The position numbers and the translations under genes were made by a program. From positions 141,275,095-141,339,094 of the forward strand of contig NC_067495.1 in NCBI RefSeq assembly GCF_947179515.1: a stretch of DNA of 64,000 bases, given 5' to 3'. Shown one piece after another: positions 23,323-35,220 of the stretch; the first letter of the stretch is position 1, and the number at the start of each line of letters is the position of its first letter. The notes beneath the pieces were generated by a model. The model worked only from the letters and a program-made list of their open reading frames with translations, made no database searches and was not told where the DNA came from. This DNA comes from Apodemus sylvaticus (Eukaryota > Chordata > Mammalia > Rodentia > Muridae).

Positions 23323-24083
23323 ATGGCAAAGGGCAAACGCAGGAACGCTACTAACAGAAATCTAGGCAATATGGCAGCATCTGAACCAAACTCTCCAACA
23401 TCAGCAAGTCCTGGTTATGCCAACACACCAGAGAAACAAGATTTGGATTTAAAATCACTGTTCATGATGCTGCTAGAAGAACACAAAAAGGACGTGAATG
23501 AATCTCTTAAAGCAATACAGGGGAACATGAGTAAGCTAGAAGACCAAACCTAAGGATTATAGGTATAGATGAGAGTGAAGATTTACAACATAAAGGGCCA
23601 GCAAATATCTTCAACAAAATTATGGAAGGAAACTTTCCCAACTTAAAGAGAGAGATGCCTATGAATATACAAGAAGCCTACAGAACTCCAAACAGACTGG
23701 ACCTGAGCAGAAATACCTCTCGTCACATAATAATCAAAACCCCAAATGCACTAAACAAAGAAAGAATATTAAAGGCAGTAAGAGAGAAAGGCCAAGTAAC
23801 ATATAAAGGAAGACCTATCAGAATCACACCAGACTTCTCACCAGAGACCATGAAAGCTAGAAGATCCTGGGCAGATCTCATGCAGACTCTAAGAGAACAC
23901 AAATGTCAGCCAAGACTACTATACCCAGCAAAACTCTCATTGACCATAGATGGAGAAACCAAGATATTCCATGACAAAACCAAATTTACACAATATCTTT
24001 CCACAAACCCAGCTCTGCAAAGAATAATAGGAGGAAAACTCCAATACAAGGAGGGAAACTACACCCTGGAAAAAGCAAGATAG
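23323..24083 (+). pseudogene. L1-C ORF1 with internal deletion of the coiled coil
   Basis: The start MAKGKRRNATNRNLGNMAA is open for 76 codons to SKLEDQT and then stops. The sequence jumps directly from the start of the coiled-coil region to the RRM-like domain (AGAAGACCaaacctaagg at about 23538). Compared with L1-E, about 0.5 kb is missing. The second frame (23622-24083, 153 codons) carries the rest of the RRM-like domain and the C-terminal domain (YKGRPIRITPDFSPETMKAR), ending NYTLEKAR. Loss of the trimerising coiled coil would abolish normal ORF1p assembly even if the frame were open. Confidence 0.92.
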
Positions 24084-24144
24084 TTACCTTCCTTCATCAA
24101 ACCCAAAAGAAGATAACCACTCAAATATAAAAAGAACATCAAAA

Positions 24145-27100
24145 ATGACAGGAAGTAATAATCACTATTCCCTAATATCTCTTAACATCAATGGTCTCAA
24201 TTCCCCAATAAAAAGACATAGACTAACAGACTGGATAAGGAAACAGAACCCTACAATTTGCTGTATACAGGAGACACACCTCAGTGTCAAAGATAAAAAC
24301 TACCTTAGAGTAAAAGGCTGGAAGACAATCTTACAAGCCAATGGTCACAGGAAACGAGCAGGAGTAGCCATTCTAATATCAGATAAAATTGACTTTCAAC
24401 CTAAAGTCATCAAAAGAGACACAGAAGGACATTTCTTGCTGGTCAAAGGAAAAATCCACCAAGAAGAACTTTCAATTCTGAACATCTATGCGCCAAATGC
24501 AAGGGCACCCTCATTCGTAAAAGAAACTTTACTAAAGCTCAAAGCACACATTGCACCTAAAACAATAATTGTGGGGGACTTCAACACTCCACTTTCCTCA
24601 ATGGACCGATCAGGAAAACAGAAACTAAACAGGGACACAGTAAAACTAATTGAAGCTTTGGACCAATTGGATTTGACTGATATTTATAGAACATTTCACC
24701 CTAAAGCAAAAGAATATACCTTTTTCTCAGCACCTCATGGTACCTTCTCCAAAATCGACCATATAATTGGACACAAGGCAGACCTCAACAAATATAAGAA
24801 GATCGAACTAATCCCATGCCTCCTATCAGATCACTATGGAGTAAAAGTGATCTTCAATAGCAACAAAAACAACAGAAAACCCACATACACGTGGAAACTG
24901 AACAATATTCTACTCAATGATACCTTGGTCAAGGAAGAAATAAAAAAAGAAATTAAAGACTTTTTAGAACACAATGAAAATGAAAACACAACATACCCAA
25001 ACCTATGGGACACAATGAAAGCAGTGCTAAGAGGAAACTCATAGCCCTGAGTGCCTCCAAAAAGAAAATGGAGAGAGCATACATTACCAGCTTAATGACA
25101 CACCTGAAAGCCCCAGAACAAAAAGAAGCTATTTCACCCAGGAGGAGTAGAAGGCAGGAAATCATCAAGCTCAGGGCCGAAATCAATCAAGTAGAAACAA
25201 AGAGAACCATACAAAAAATCAACAAAACTAGGAGCTGGTTCTTTGAGAAAATCAACAAGATATATAAACCCTTAGCCAGACTGACCAAAGGGCACAGAGA
25301 AAGTATCCAAATTAACAAACTTAGAAATGAAAAGGGAGATATAGCAACGGAAACTGAGGAAATCCAAAAAATCATCAGATCCTACTACAAGGGACTGTAT
25401 TCAACACAACTGGAGAATCTGGAGGAAATGGACAATTTCCTTGACAGATACCAAATACCAAAATTAAATCAGGACCAACTAGATCTAAACAGTCCCATAA
25501 TGCCTAAAGAAATAGAAGGAGTCATAGAAAGTCTTCCAACCAAAAAAAGCACAGGACCAGATGGTTTCAGTGCAGAATTCTATCAGACCTTCAAAGAAGA
25601 GTTAACACCAATACTCTTCAAACTATTCCACAAAATAGAAACAGAAGGAACATTACCCAGTTCCTTCTACGAAGCCACAATTATGCTGATACCAAAGCCA
25701 CACAAAGATCCAACAAAGAAAGAGAACTTCAGACCAATTTCCCTTATGAACATCGATGCAAAAATACTCAACAAAATTCTTGCCAACCGAATCCAAGAAC
25801 ACATCAAAACGATCATCCACCATGATCAAGTAGGCTTTATCCCGGGAATGCAGGGTTGGTTCCATCAATGCAATCCACTACATAAACAAACTCAAAGAAC
25901 AAAACCACATGGTCATTTCATTGGATGCTGAAAAAGCATTTGACAATATTCAGCATCCTTTCATGCTTAAAGTCTTGGAGCGAACAGGAATTCAAGGCCC
26001 ATACCTAAACATAGTAAAAGCAATATACAGCAAACCGGTAGCCAGCATCAAACTAAATGGAGAGAAACTTGAAGCAATCCCACTGAAATCAGGGACCAGA
26101 CAAGGCTGCCCCCTTTCTCCTTATCTTTTCAATATTGTACTTGAGGTACTAGCTTGGGCAATTCGACAACATAAGGAGGTCAAAGGGATACAAATAGAAA
26201 GGAAGAAGTCAAACTATCATTATTTGCAGACAACATGATAGTCTACCTAAGTGACCCAAAAAACTCCACTAGAGAGCTCCTACAGCTGATAAACAACTTC
26301 AGCAAAGTGGCAGGTTATAAAATCAACACAAGCAAATCAGTGGCCTTCCTATACTCAAAGGATAAGCAGGCTGAGAAAGAAATTAGGGAAATGACCCCCT
26401 TCACAATAGCCACAAACAGTATAAAGTATCTTGGGGTGACTCTTACCAAACATGTGAAAGATCTGTATGACAAGAACTTCAAGACTCTGAAGAAGGAAAT
26501 GGAAGAAGACCTCAAAAAATGGGAAAACCTCCCATGCTCATGGATTGGTAGAATCAATATAGTTAAAATGGCCATTTTGCCAAAAGCAATATACAGATTC
26601 AATGCAATACACATCAAAATCCCAACTCAATTCTTCACAGAGTTAGAAACAGCAATTATCAAATTCATCTGGAACAACAAAAAACCCAGGATAGATAAAC
26701 CTATTCTCAGCAACAAAAGAAAATCTGGGGGAATCAGTATCCCTGAACTCAACCAATACTACAGAGCAATACTGTTAAAAACTACATGGTATTGGTACAG
26801 TGACAGGTAGGAGGATCAATGGAACAGGATTGAAGATCCAGAAATGAACCCACACACCTATGGCCACTTGATCCTCGACAAAGAGGCTAAAAACATCCAA
26901 TGGAAAAAAGATAGCCTTTTCAACAAATGGTGCTGGTTCAACTGGAGGGCAGCATGCAGAAGAATGCGAATTGATCCATTCTTGTCTCCTTGTACTAAGC
27001 TCAAATCCAAATGGATCAAGGACCTCCACATAAAGCCAGACACTCTGAAGCTAATAGAAAAGAAACTGGGGAAGACCCTTGAGGACATCGGTACAGGGAG

Positions 27101-27950
27101 AAAGTTTCTGAACAGAACACCAATATCGTATGCTCTAAGAGCAAGAATTGACAAATGGGACCTCATAAAATTACAAAGTTTCTGTAAGGCAAAGGACACC
27201 ATCAAGAGGACAAATCGGCAACCAACACATTGGGAAAAGATCTTCACCAATCCTACATCAGATAGAGGGCTAATATCCAATATATATAAAGAACTCAAGA
27301 AGTTAGGCTCCAGAAAACCAAACAACCCTATTAAAAAATGGGGTACAGAGTTAAACAAAGAATTCTCACCTGAAGAACTTCGGATGGCGGAGAAGCATCT
27401 TAAAAAATGCTCAACTTCATTAGTCATTAGGGAATTGCAAATCAAAACAACCCTGAGATTTCATCTTACACCAGTCAGAATGGCTAAGATTAAAAATACA
27501 GGAGACAGCAGTTGTTGGAGAGGGTGTGGAGAAAGAGGAACACTCCTCCACTGCTGGTGGGATTGCAAATTGGTACAACCACTCTGGAAAGCAATCTGGT
27601 GGTTCCTCTGAAAACTGGGCACCTCACTTCCAGAAGATCCTGCTATACCACTCCTGGGCATATACCCAGAGGATTCCCCACCATGTAATAAGGATACATG
27701 CTCTACTATGTTCATAGCAGCACTATTTATAATTGCCAGATGCTGGAAAGAATCCAGGTATCCCTCAACAGAAGAGTGGATGCAAAAAATGTGGTATATC
27801 TACACAATGGAGTACTATTCAGCCATTAGAAACAATGAATTCATGAAATTCTTAGGCAAATGGATGGACCTAGAGAACATCATACTAAGTGAGGTAACCC
27901 AGACTCAAAAGGTGAATCATGGTATGCACTCACTAATAAGTGGATATTAA
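24145..27950 (+). pseudogene. L1-C ORF2 (endonuclease-RT), several frameshifts
   Basis: ORF2p nicks target DNA and reverse-transcribes L1 RNA. The first 299 codons give a complete APE-like endonuclease with SLNINGL, QETHL, GDFNTP, FSKIDHIIGHK and SDHYGV, so all catalytic positions I can recognise are kept. The frame shifts at about 25030, 25880, 26200 and 26810. The RT part has FADN where other copies have the catalytic FADD, so this polymerase would be dead. The C-terminal Cys-rich segment (SCWRGCGERGTLLHCWWDC) follows at about 27510-27570. It ends with HSLISGY and TAA at 27948-27950. Total span ~1268 codons, the usual L1 ORF2 size. Confidence 0.93.
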
Positions 27951-28217
27951 CCTAGAAAACTGGAATACCCAAAACATTATCCACACATCAAATGAGATAC
28001 AAAAAGAAAGGAGGAGTGGCCCCTGGTTCTGGAAAGACTCAGTGAAGCAGTATTCGACAAAACCAGAACGGGGAAGTGTGAAGGGGTGGGTGGGAGGACA
28101 GGGGAAGAGAAGGGGGCTTGCGGGACTTTTGGGGAGTGGGGGGCTAGAAAAGGGGAAATCATTTGAAATGTAAATAAATTATATCGAATAAAAAAAATAA
28201 AAAAAAAAAAAAGAAAG
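27951..28217 (+). other. L1-C 3' UTR and A-rich tail
   Basis: Short 3' UTR containing a G-rich stretch (ggggtgggtgggaggacaggggaag; gggacttttggggagtgggg at 28085-28145), then ggggaaatcatttgaaatgtaaataaat and an A-rich tail from about 28190. The same 3' end closes L1-E, L1-F, L1-G and L1-H, so these belong to one related lineage. The guanine runs are the polypurine feature typical of L1 3' UTRs. Confidence 0.88.
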
Positions 28218-28219
28218 AA

Positions 28220-28945
28220 AGAAAACCTAGGAATGAAGTCAGGAGTCATGGATCCAAGCTTCAACAACAGAATACAAGAGATGGAAGAGGGAATCTCAGA
28301 TGCAGAAGATACCATAGAAAACATTGACACAACAGTCAAAGAAAATGCAAAATGCAAAAAGCTCCTGACCCAAAACATCCAGGAAATCCAGGACAAAATG
28401 AAAAGACCAAAACTAAGGATTATAGGTATAGAAGAGAGTGAAGATTTCCAACTTAAAGAGCCAGTAAATGTCTTCAACAAAATTATAGAAGAAAACTTCC
28501 TTAACCTAAAGAAAGGGATGCCCATGAACTTACAAGAAACAGAACTCCAAATAGATTTGACCAAAAAAGAAATTTCTCCTGTCGTATGATTAAAATGTCA
28601 AATCCACTAAACAAAGAAAGAATATTAAAAGCAGTAAGGAAAACAGTCAAGTAATAAATGAAGGTATACCTATCAGAATTATACCAGACTTCTCATCAGA
28701 AATCATGAAAGCAAGAAGAACCTGGGCAGAGGTCATACAGACCATAAGGAAACACAAATGCCAACCTAGGTAGCTATACCCAGCAAATCTCTCAATTACC
28801 ATAGATGGAGAAACCAAGGTATAACACGATCAAAACAAACTTACATAATATCTTTCCACAAATCCAGTCCTTCAAAGGATAATTAATGAAAACACCAACA
28901 AAAGGAGGGAAACTACACACTAGAAAAAGCAAGAAATTAATCTTC
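28220..28945 (+). pseudogene. L1-D ORF1, C-terminal part
   Basis: Resumes exactly where 21268 stopped (ENLGMKSGV, then NNRIQEMEEGISDAEDTIENID) and continues into the RRM-like domain (KLRIIGIEESEDFQLKEP). One open frame runs 28233-28589. Beyond it the C-terminal domain is recognisable but frameshifted, and the end reads ...ctagaaaaagcaag at about 28930. Confidence 0.86.
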
Positions 28946-28989
28946 TTTCAAAAAGAAGATAACCACACAAACATAAAAATTACATAAAA

Positions 28990-31900
28990 ATAACAGGAAG
29001 CAACAATCACTTAATATCTCTTAAGATTAATGGACTCAATTCCCCCCCAAAAAAAGACTTAGCCTAACAGACTGGATACATAAACAGGACCCAATATTTT
29101 GCTGCATACAGGAAATACATCTCAGTTTCAAAGTCAAACATTACCTCAGAGTAAAAGGCTGGAAAACACTGTTCCAAGCAAATGGTCCCAGGAAAAAAGC
29201 AGAAGTAGCCATTCTAATTTAAGATACAATTGATTTTCAAAAAAAAAAAATCATCAAAAAGACACTGAAAGACACTTTATATGCATCAAAGGAAAAATGA
29301 ACCAGAAGACCTCTCAATTCTGAACATCAATACTCCAAATACAAGGGCACCCTCATTCATAAAAGAAACTTTACTAAAGTTTAAAGCACACATCAAGCCC
29401 TACACAATAATTTTGGGTGACTTCAACACCCCATTCTCCTCAATGGACAGGTCAGGGAAAACCAATCTAAACAGAGACACAATGAAACTAATAGATGTTT
29501 TGGACCAAATGGATTTAATAGATATCTATAGAACATTTTATCCTAAATCAAAGGAATATACCTTCTTGTCAGCACCTCATGGTACCTTCTCCAAAATTGC
29601 CCATATAATTGGTCACAAAACAGACCTCAACAGATATAAGAAGACCAAACTAATTTCTTTCCTCCTATCAGATGACTATAGAGTAAGGGTGATTTTCAAT
29701 AGAAAACAAAACAACAACAACATAAACAAACAGAAAGCCCACATACGCATGGAAGTTGAACAATCCTCTACTCAATGATACATTGGTCAAGGAAGAAATA
29801 AGGAAAGAAATCAAAGACTTTTTGGAATTTAATGAAAATGAAGGGAAACATACCCAGATTTATGGGATATAATTAAAGCAATGCTAAAAAGGAAACTCAC
29901 AGCGCTGAGTGCCTCCAAATAGAAGCTGGATAGAGCATATACTAGCAGCTTAACAGCACACCTGAAAGCTTTAAAACAGATAGAAGCTAATACATCCAAG
30001 AGGAGTAGAAGGCAGGTAATAATCTCAGGGCTGAAATCAACCAAGTAGAAACAAAAATAACTATATAAAGAATCAACAAAACCAGGAACTGGTCCTTTGA
30101 GAAAATCAACAAGATAGATAAAACCTTAGCCAGACTAACCAGAGAGCACAGAGACAGTATCCAGATTAAGAAAATCAGAAATTAAAATGGAGATATAACA
30201 ATAGAAACTGAGCAAATTAAAAAAAAATCATCAGATCCTACTACAAAAGCCTATACTCAACACAAGTGGAAAATCTGGATGAAATGGACAATTTCCTAGA
30301 CAGATACCAAATACCAAACTTAAGTCAGGATCAGATAGACCATCTAAACAGTCCCATAACCCCTAAAGTAATAGAAGTGGTTCTTGAAAGTACCCCCCCC
30401 CCAAAAAAAGAATGCATAGTACCAGATGGTTTAAATGCAGAATTCTATCAGACCTTCAAAGAAGACCTAACACCAATACTCTTCAAAGTATTCTACAAAA
30501 TAGAAACAGAAGGGCCACTACCCAACTCATTCTATGAAGTCACAATTTGGCTGATACTAAAACAACACAAAGATCCAAAAAAGAAAGAAAACATCAGAAC
30601 AATTTCCCTTACGAATATTGATGCAAATACTCAATACAATTCTTGCCAACAGAATCCAAGAAAACATCAAAACAATCATTCACCACGATCAAGTAGGCTT
30701 CATCCCAGGGATGCAGGGATGCTTCAATATAAGGAAATCTATCAATGCAATCCACTACCTTAACAAATTCAATGAAATAAAACACATGGATCATTCATTA
30801 GATGCTGGAAAAACATTTGAGAAAATTTATTATATTTCATGTTAAAAGTCTTGTAAAGAACAGGAATTAAAGACCCATACCTAAATATTGTAAAAGCAAT
30901 ATACAGCAAAACAGTACCCGATATCAAATTAAATGGCAAGAAACTTGAAGCAAAGCCACTAAAATCAGGGACTAGACAAGACTGCCTTCTCTCTCCATAT
31001 TTGTTCAATATAGCACTGGAAGATCTAGCTAGTGCAATTAGACAACAAATGGAGGTCAAAAGCATATAAGTTGGAAAGGAAGAAATCAAATTATCACTAT
31101 TTGCAGATGATATGACAGTATACTTAAGCAACACAAAGAACTCCACCAGAGATCTACTACAACTGATAAACAATGTCCACAAAGTGGCTAGATATAAAGT
31201 TAACACAAACAAATCAGTAGCCTTCCTATAACCATAGGATAAACAGATTGAGAAAGAAATTAGGGAAATGACACCCTTCACAATAGTCACAAAAGATATA
31301 AAGTAATTTGGTGGGATTCTAACCAAATAAGTTAAAGATCTATATGACAAGATCTTCAAGTCTGTGAAAAAAATACAAGAAGATCTCAGAAGTAGGAAAG
31401 TTCACCCATGCTTATGGATTGGAAGGATTAATATAGTAACAATGACCATCTTGCTAACAGCAATATACAGATTTAATGCAACCCCCATCAAAACTCCCAA
31501 CTCAATTCTTCATAGAGTTAGAAAGATCAATTCCCAAATTCATCTGGAATAACAAAAAACACAGGACAGCTAAAACTATTCTCAACAGTAAAAGAAATTA
31601 TGGGGAAATCAGCATCCTGTACCACAAGCAATACTACAGAGCAATAGTGTTAAAAACTGCATGATATTGGTACAATGGCAGGCAGGTAGATCAATAGAAT
31701 AGAATTGAAGAACCAGAAATGAACCCACACTCCTATGGATTCTTGATCTTTGACAACGGACCTAAAATCATCCAGTGGAAAAAAGATAGCCTTTTCAACA
31801 AATGGTGCTGGTTCAACTGGAGGTCAGCACGCAGAAAAATGCAAATAGATCCATTCTTATCTTCTTTAACTAAGCTCAAGTCCAAGTGGATCAAGGGCAT

Positions 31901-32822
31901 CCATATAAAAACAGACACACGGAAACAAATAGGAAAGAAGCTGGGGAAGAGCCTTAAGCACATGGGCACAGGGGGAAAGTTCCTGAATAGAGCAACAATA
32001 GCTTAAATTTCTAAGATCAAGAATTGACAAATGGGACCTCATAAAATTACAAAGTTTCTCTAAGGCAAAGGGCACTGTCAATAGGACAAAAAAGCATCTA
32101 ACAAATTGGGAAAAGATCTTTACCAACCCTACATCTGACAGAAGGCTAATACCCAATATATACAAAGGACTCAAGAAGTTAGACTCCAGAGAGCCAAATA
32201 ACCCTATTAAAATAGGGTACAAAGCTAAACAAAGAATGTTCATTTGAGGAATATTGAATGGCTGAGAAGTAGCTAAAGAAATGTTCAACATCCTTAGTCA
32301 TCAGGGAAATGAAAATCAAAACAATCTTGAGATTTCACCTCACAACAGTCAGAATGGCTAAGTTCAAAAACTCAGGAGATAGCAGGTGATGGCTAGGATG
32401 TGGAGAAAGAGGAACACTCCTCCACTGCTGGTGGGATTGCAAGCTGGTAAAACCACTCAGGAAATCAGTCTGGTGCTTCCTCAGAAAACTTGGCCTGACA
32501 CTCCTGGAGGACTTCGTTATACCACTCCTGGGCATATACCCAGAGTATTCTCCAGCATGTAATAAGGACACATGCTCCACGATGTTCATAGCAGCCATAT
32601 TTATAATAGCCAGAACATGGAAAGAACCTAGATATCCCTCAATGGAGAAATGGATACAGAAAACGTGGTGCATTTACACAATGGAATACTACTCAGCTAT
32701 TAGAAACAATGAATTCATGAAATTCTCTGGAAAACGGGTGGAACTGGAAAATGTCATCCTAAGTGAAGTAACCCAATCAAAAAAGAACACACATGGTATG
32801 CACTCACTGATAAGTGAATATT
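28990..32822 (+). pseudogene. L1-D ORF2 remnant
   Basis: The start codon is ATA instead of ATG. The endonuclease segment (29281-29778) retains GDFNTPFSSMDRSG and SDDYRV but reads FSKIAHIIGHK, so the conserved aspartate of the SKID motif is lost. RT sequence follows in many short frames (30266-30763 and others). The polymerase box LSLFADDM is still visible at about 31092-31117 even though the frame is broken around it. The C-terminal region runs to HSLISEY and TAG at about 32822. Clearly old and inactive. Confidence 0.9.
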
Positions 32823-33955
32823 AGCCCCAAAACTTGGGATTCCCAAGACACAATTCACATATCAAATGATGCCCAAGAAGAAGGAAGAACAAAGTATGGA
32901 AACTCTGGTCCTTCTTAGAAGGGGGAACAAAATACCCACAGAAAGAGATATAGAGATAAAGTGTGGAGCAGAGTCTGAGGGAAAGACCATCCAGAGACTA
33001 GTCCACTTCATGATCTATGTCATATACAGTTACAAAACTCAGACACTATTGTGTGTGCTGTCTTAAGGTTTCTATTCCTGCACAAACATCATGACCAAGA
33101 AGCAAGTTGGGGAGGAACGGGTTTATTGAGCTTACACTTCCACGTTGCATTTCATCACTAAAGCAAGTCAGGACTGGAACTCAAGCAGGTCAGGAAGCAG
33201 GAGCTGATGCAGAGGCCATGGAGGGATGTTTCTTACTGGCTTGCTTTCCTGGCTTGCTCAGCCTGCTCTCATATGGAACCCAAGAATACCAGCCCAGGGA
33301 TGATACCACCCACAAGGGGCCCTCCTCACTTGATCACTAATTGAGAAAATGCTCCACAGCTGGATCTCATGGAGGCACTTCCCCAACTAAAGCTCCTTTC
33401 TCTGTGATAACTCCAGCCTGTATCAAGTTGACACACAAAACTAGCCAGTACAGATGCCCACAAGAATTTGCTGACTGGAGCTGGATATAGCTCTCACTGT
33501 GGAGTTTCTACTAGTGCAGGACATATACAGAGGGGGACACTCTCAACCAGCCATTGAACTGAGCACAGGGTCCTCAATGGGGAAGCTAGAGAAAGGACTC
33601 AAGGAGCTAAAGGGGTTTGCACTGCCATAGGAAAAACAACAATATGAGACACTCATTCCAAGAGCTCCCAGGAACAAAATCATCAACTGGATAGTACACA
33701 TGGTGTTACCCATGGCTCCAGATGCATAGGCAGCAGAGGATGGCCTTGTTAGACATCAAAGGGAGGAGAGGCCCCAGCTCCTGGAAAGGCTTGATGCAGC
33801 AGTGTAGCAGAATACCAGGACAGTGAAGTGGGATGAGCTTGACTGGGTAACAGATGGAGGGGAGATGGGTTATGGGAATTTCAGGGGCAGGTGGTGGGAC
33901 CAGGAAAGTGGAAATCATTTGAAATGTAAATAAAGAATATATCTAATTTAAAAAG
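32823..33955 (+). other. L1-D 3' UTR (Lx type), interrupted by a solo LTR
   Basis: Lx-type 3' UTR: ctggtccttcttagaagggggaac, gaaagaccatccagagac, gctgactggagctggatatag, gtgttacccatggctccagatgcatagg, ending aaatgtaaataaagaatat. It differs from the short 3' UTR of L1-C, L1-E and L1-F. It is interrupted at 33062-33449 by an LTR. Confidence 0.88.
33062..33449 (+). repeat. MaLR-like solo LTR inserted in L1-D
   Basis: A ~388-bp insertion beginning TGTCTTAAGG and ending CCAGTACA (TG...CA ends), interrupting the Lx sequence between cactattgtg and gatgcccac. Contents: gaccaagaagcaagttggggaggaa, ctcaagcaggtcaggaagcagg, gtatcaagttgacacaca. This matches a very common rodent LTR-type repeat; the subfamily is not certain. 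The flanks tgc/gatgc suggest a short, partly decayed target duplication. Confidence 0.72.
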
Positions 33956-34835
33956 ATGAAAGTACTTTCCTCTCTTTCCTACATTCTCTGTTATTTTCTT
34001 GTTTTGATAACCTTAAAAACTACTTGAAGATTGACATATTTCTGAGAAAGTCACAATTTTCAGGACAGTCAGAAATCGTCATCATTACATATAAAATAAA
34101 TGTCAAGTTGTATAAGGACCTATCTTGTTGGTTTACACCATTTATCGTAATCAATTTAATATCACTTCCAGCAGTGTGGCACAGTGCTGCATAAACAATA
34201 TGATAATTGGAATTCCTCCACTCCTTGAATTAGTAAGCAAGTTACAGAGCATATCAATCACGCATAATGAGTCTGAAGCATGGCTTGATTACATTTCATT
34301 TGCATAAGAATTTTCTCTAACTTTTTAAAACAGATCATTTTTAATTTAGAATAGATTTAAATGCCACACAACTGCTTCTCTCCTCCTGAAATGCTAAGCA
34401 ATCTTGTTACATAATACAAAAATGCTAATCAATTTTTTAATGCAGAACCTAATGCTTGTTAATGAGTTTTCACCTTTCTACATACTGTCAAATCTCATTA
34501 CACCATCACCTTTCTAGAGTATACAATTGGAGTACACATTTATATGGTTCAGTTCTAATTGCTACATCATTTCATTGCACTTCTAAAGAAAACATTTGAA
34601 AATAATTCTGAGATTGTCCAATTTGAAAAATAATTTACCCTTTGAATTCTTTAGTGAGTGAAATCCCTACCATTAATTTAGAAAAATATTGATTCAAATA
34701 TCATTTCTAATAAGTCAAATGCCAGAAGTTTATAAAATATCTAATTAAGGAAAGACAAAAAAGCAAATAATTTTCACTAAAAATATAAATAGTAAAACAA
34801 AGATATAAAAATCTAGCTATTTAAATAAAATGTAA
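33956..34835. other. AT-rich intergenic DNA, no gene seen
   Basis: Unique-looking AT-rich sequence. The 60-codon frame at 34125 has no features of a real gene. Confidence 0.6.
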
Positions 34836-35060
34836 TAAAGCTCTCAGTCCTAAATTCTATAAGAATGCAGGCTGAAAAAGCCATGGGAAACAAACCAGTA
34901 AATAGCACCCCTTTATGAACTTTGCCTCAGCATACAGGTTCCTGTCCTGTGTGACTTCCTCTCCTGACTTCCTTTAGTAATTTACTATAATGAGGAAGTG
35001 TAACTTAAATAAACCCTTAATTCTTGTACCCAAATAGCTTTGCATAGACCCAGTTACAAA
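34836..35060 (+). repeat. MaLR-like LTR 3' portion
   Basis: Carries attctataagaatgcaggctg, aggttcctgtcctgtgtgacttcctctcctgacttcctttagtaa and aataaaccctt in the order of the rodent LTR-like repeat at 16720-16975. Confidence 0.62.
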
Positions 35061-35091
35061 AACAAGCAATTTGTTTTTGCTTCTTTTAAAA

Positions 35092-35165
35092 GAGTGTTTG
35101 TGGGGCATATGGGGAGGAAGGAACCAGGAAAAGGGAAAGCATTTGGAATGTAAACAAAGAATATA
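35092..35165 (+). mobile_element. Extreme 3' end of an L1 (Lx type)
   Basis: A ~70-bp fragment: ggggcatatggggaggaaggaaccaggaaaagggaaagcatttggaatgtaaacaaagaat matches the last bases of an Lx 3' UTR. It directly precedes the truncated 5' end of L1-F. Confidence 0.65.
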
Positions 35166-35214
35166 CCCAAATCTTTGGGACACAATGAATAATGAAAGCA
35201 GTGCTAAGAGGAAA

Positions 35215-35220
35215 GCTCAT
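35215..35220. repeat. ERV target-site duplication, left copy
   Basis: GCTCAT, matched exactly at 45343-45348 on the other side of the provirus. Both copies lie at the same point of L1-F ORF2. Confidence 0.93.

Larger units (their letters stand above)
22264..28205 (+). mobile_element. L1-C: full-length murid LINE-1, recently inserted but defective
   Basis: Contains a 5' UTR with tandem monomers, ORF1, ORF2, a 3' UTR and an A-rich tail. The 5' edge (ggacatcagaa) is shared with L1-E. The element lies in the A-tail of the retroposon block; a candidate target duplication is AAAAAAAGAAAG (22252-22263 and about 28206-28217), ambiguous because it overlaps A-rich sequence. ORF1 has lost its coiled coil and ORF2 has several frameshifts, so the copy is inactive. 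Confidence 0.93.
20660..33955 (+). mobile_element. L1-D: old Lx-type LINE-1 with nested insertions
   Basis: The host element of this region. Its parts are a short 5' UTR (20660-20919), ORF1 N-terminus (20920-21268), an interruption by a retroposon block and L1-C, ORF1 remainder (28220 to about 28945), ORF2 (28990 to about 32822), and an Lx-type 3' UTR (to 33955) containing a solo LTR. The duplicated AGAAAACCTAGAAA (21255-21268) / AGAAAACCTAGGAA (28220-28233) shows that both halves belong to one element. Confidence 0.88.

Noticed and set aside
25653..27445. Long antisense frames (up to 195 codons) opposite L1 ORF2
   Set aside because: They shadow the real ORF2 and recur opposite every L1 copy in the window.
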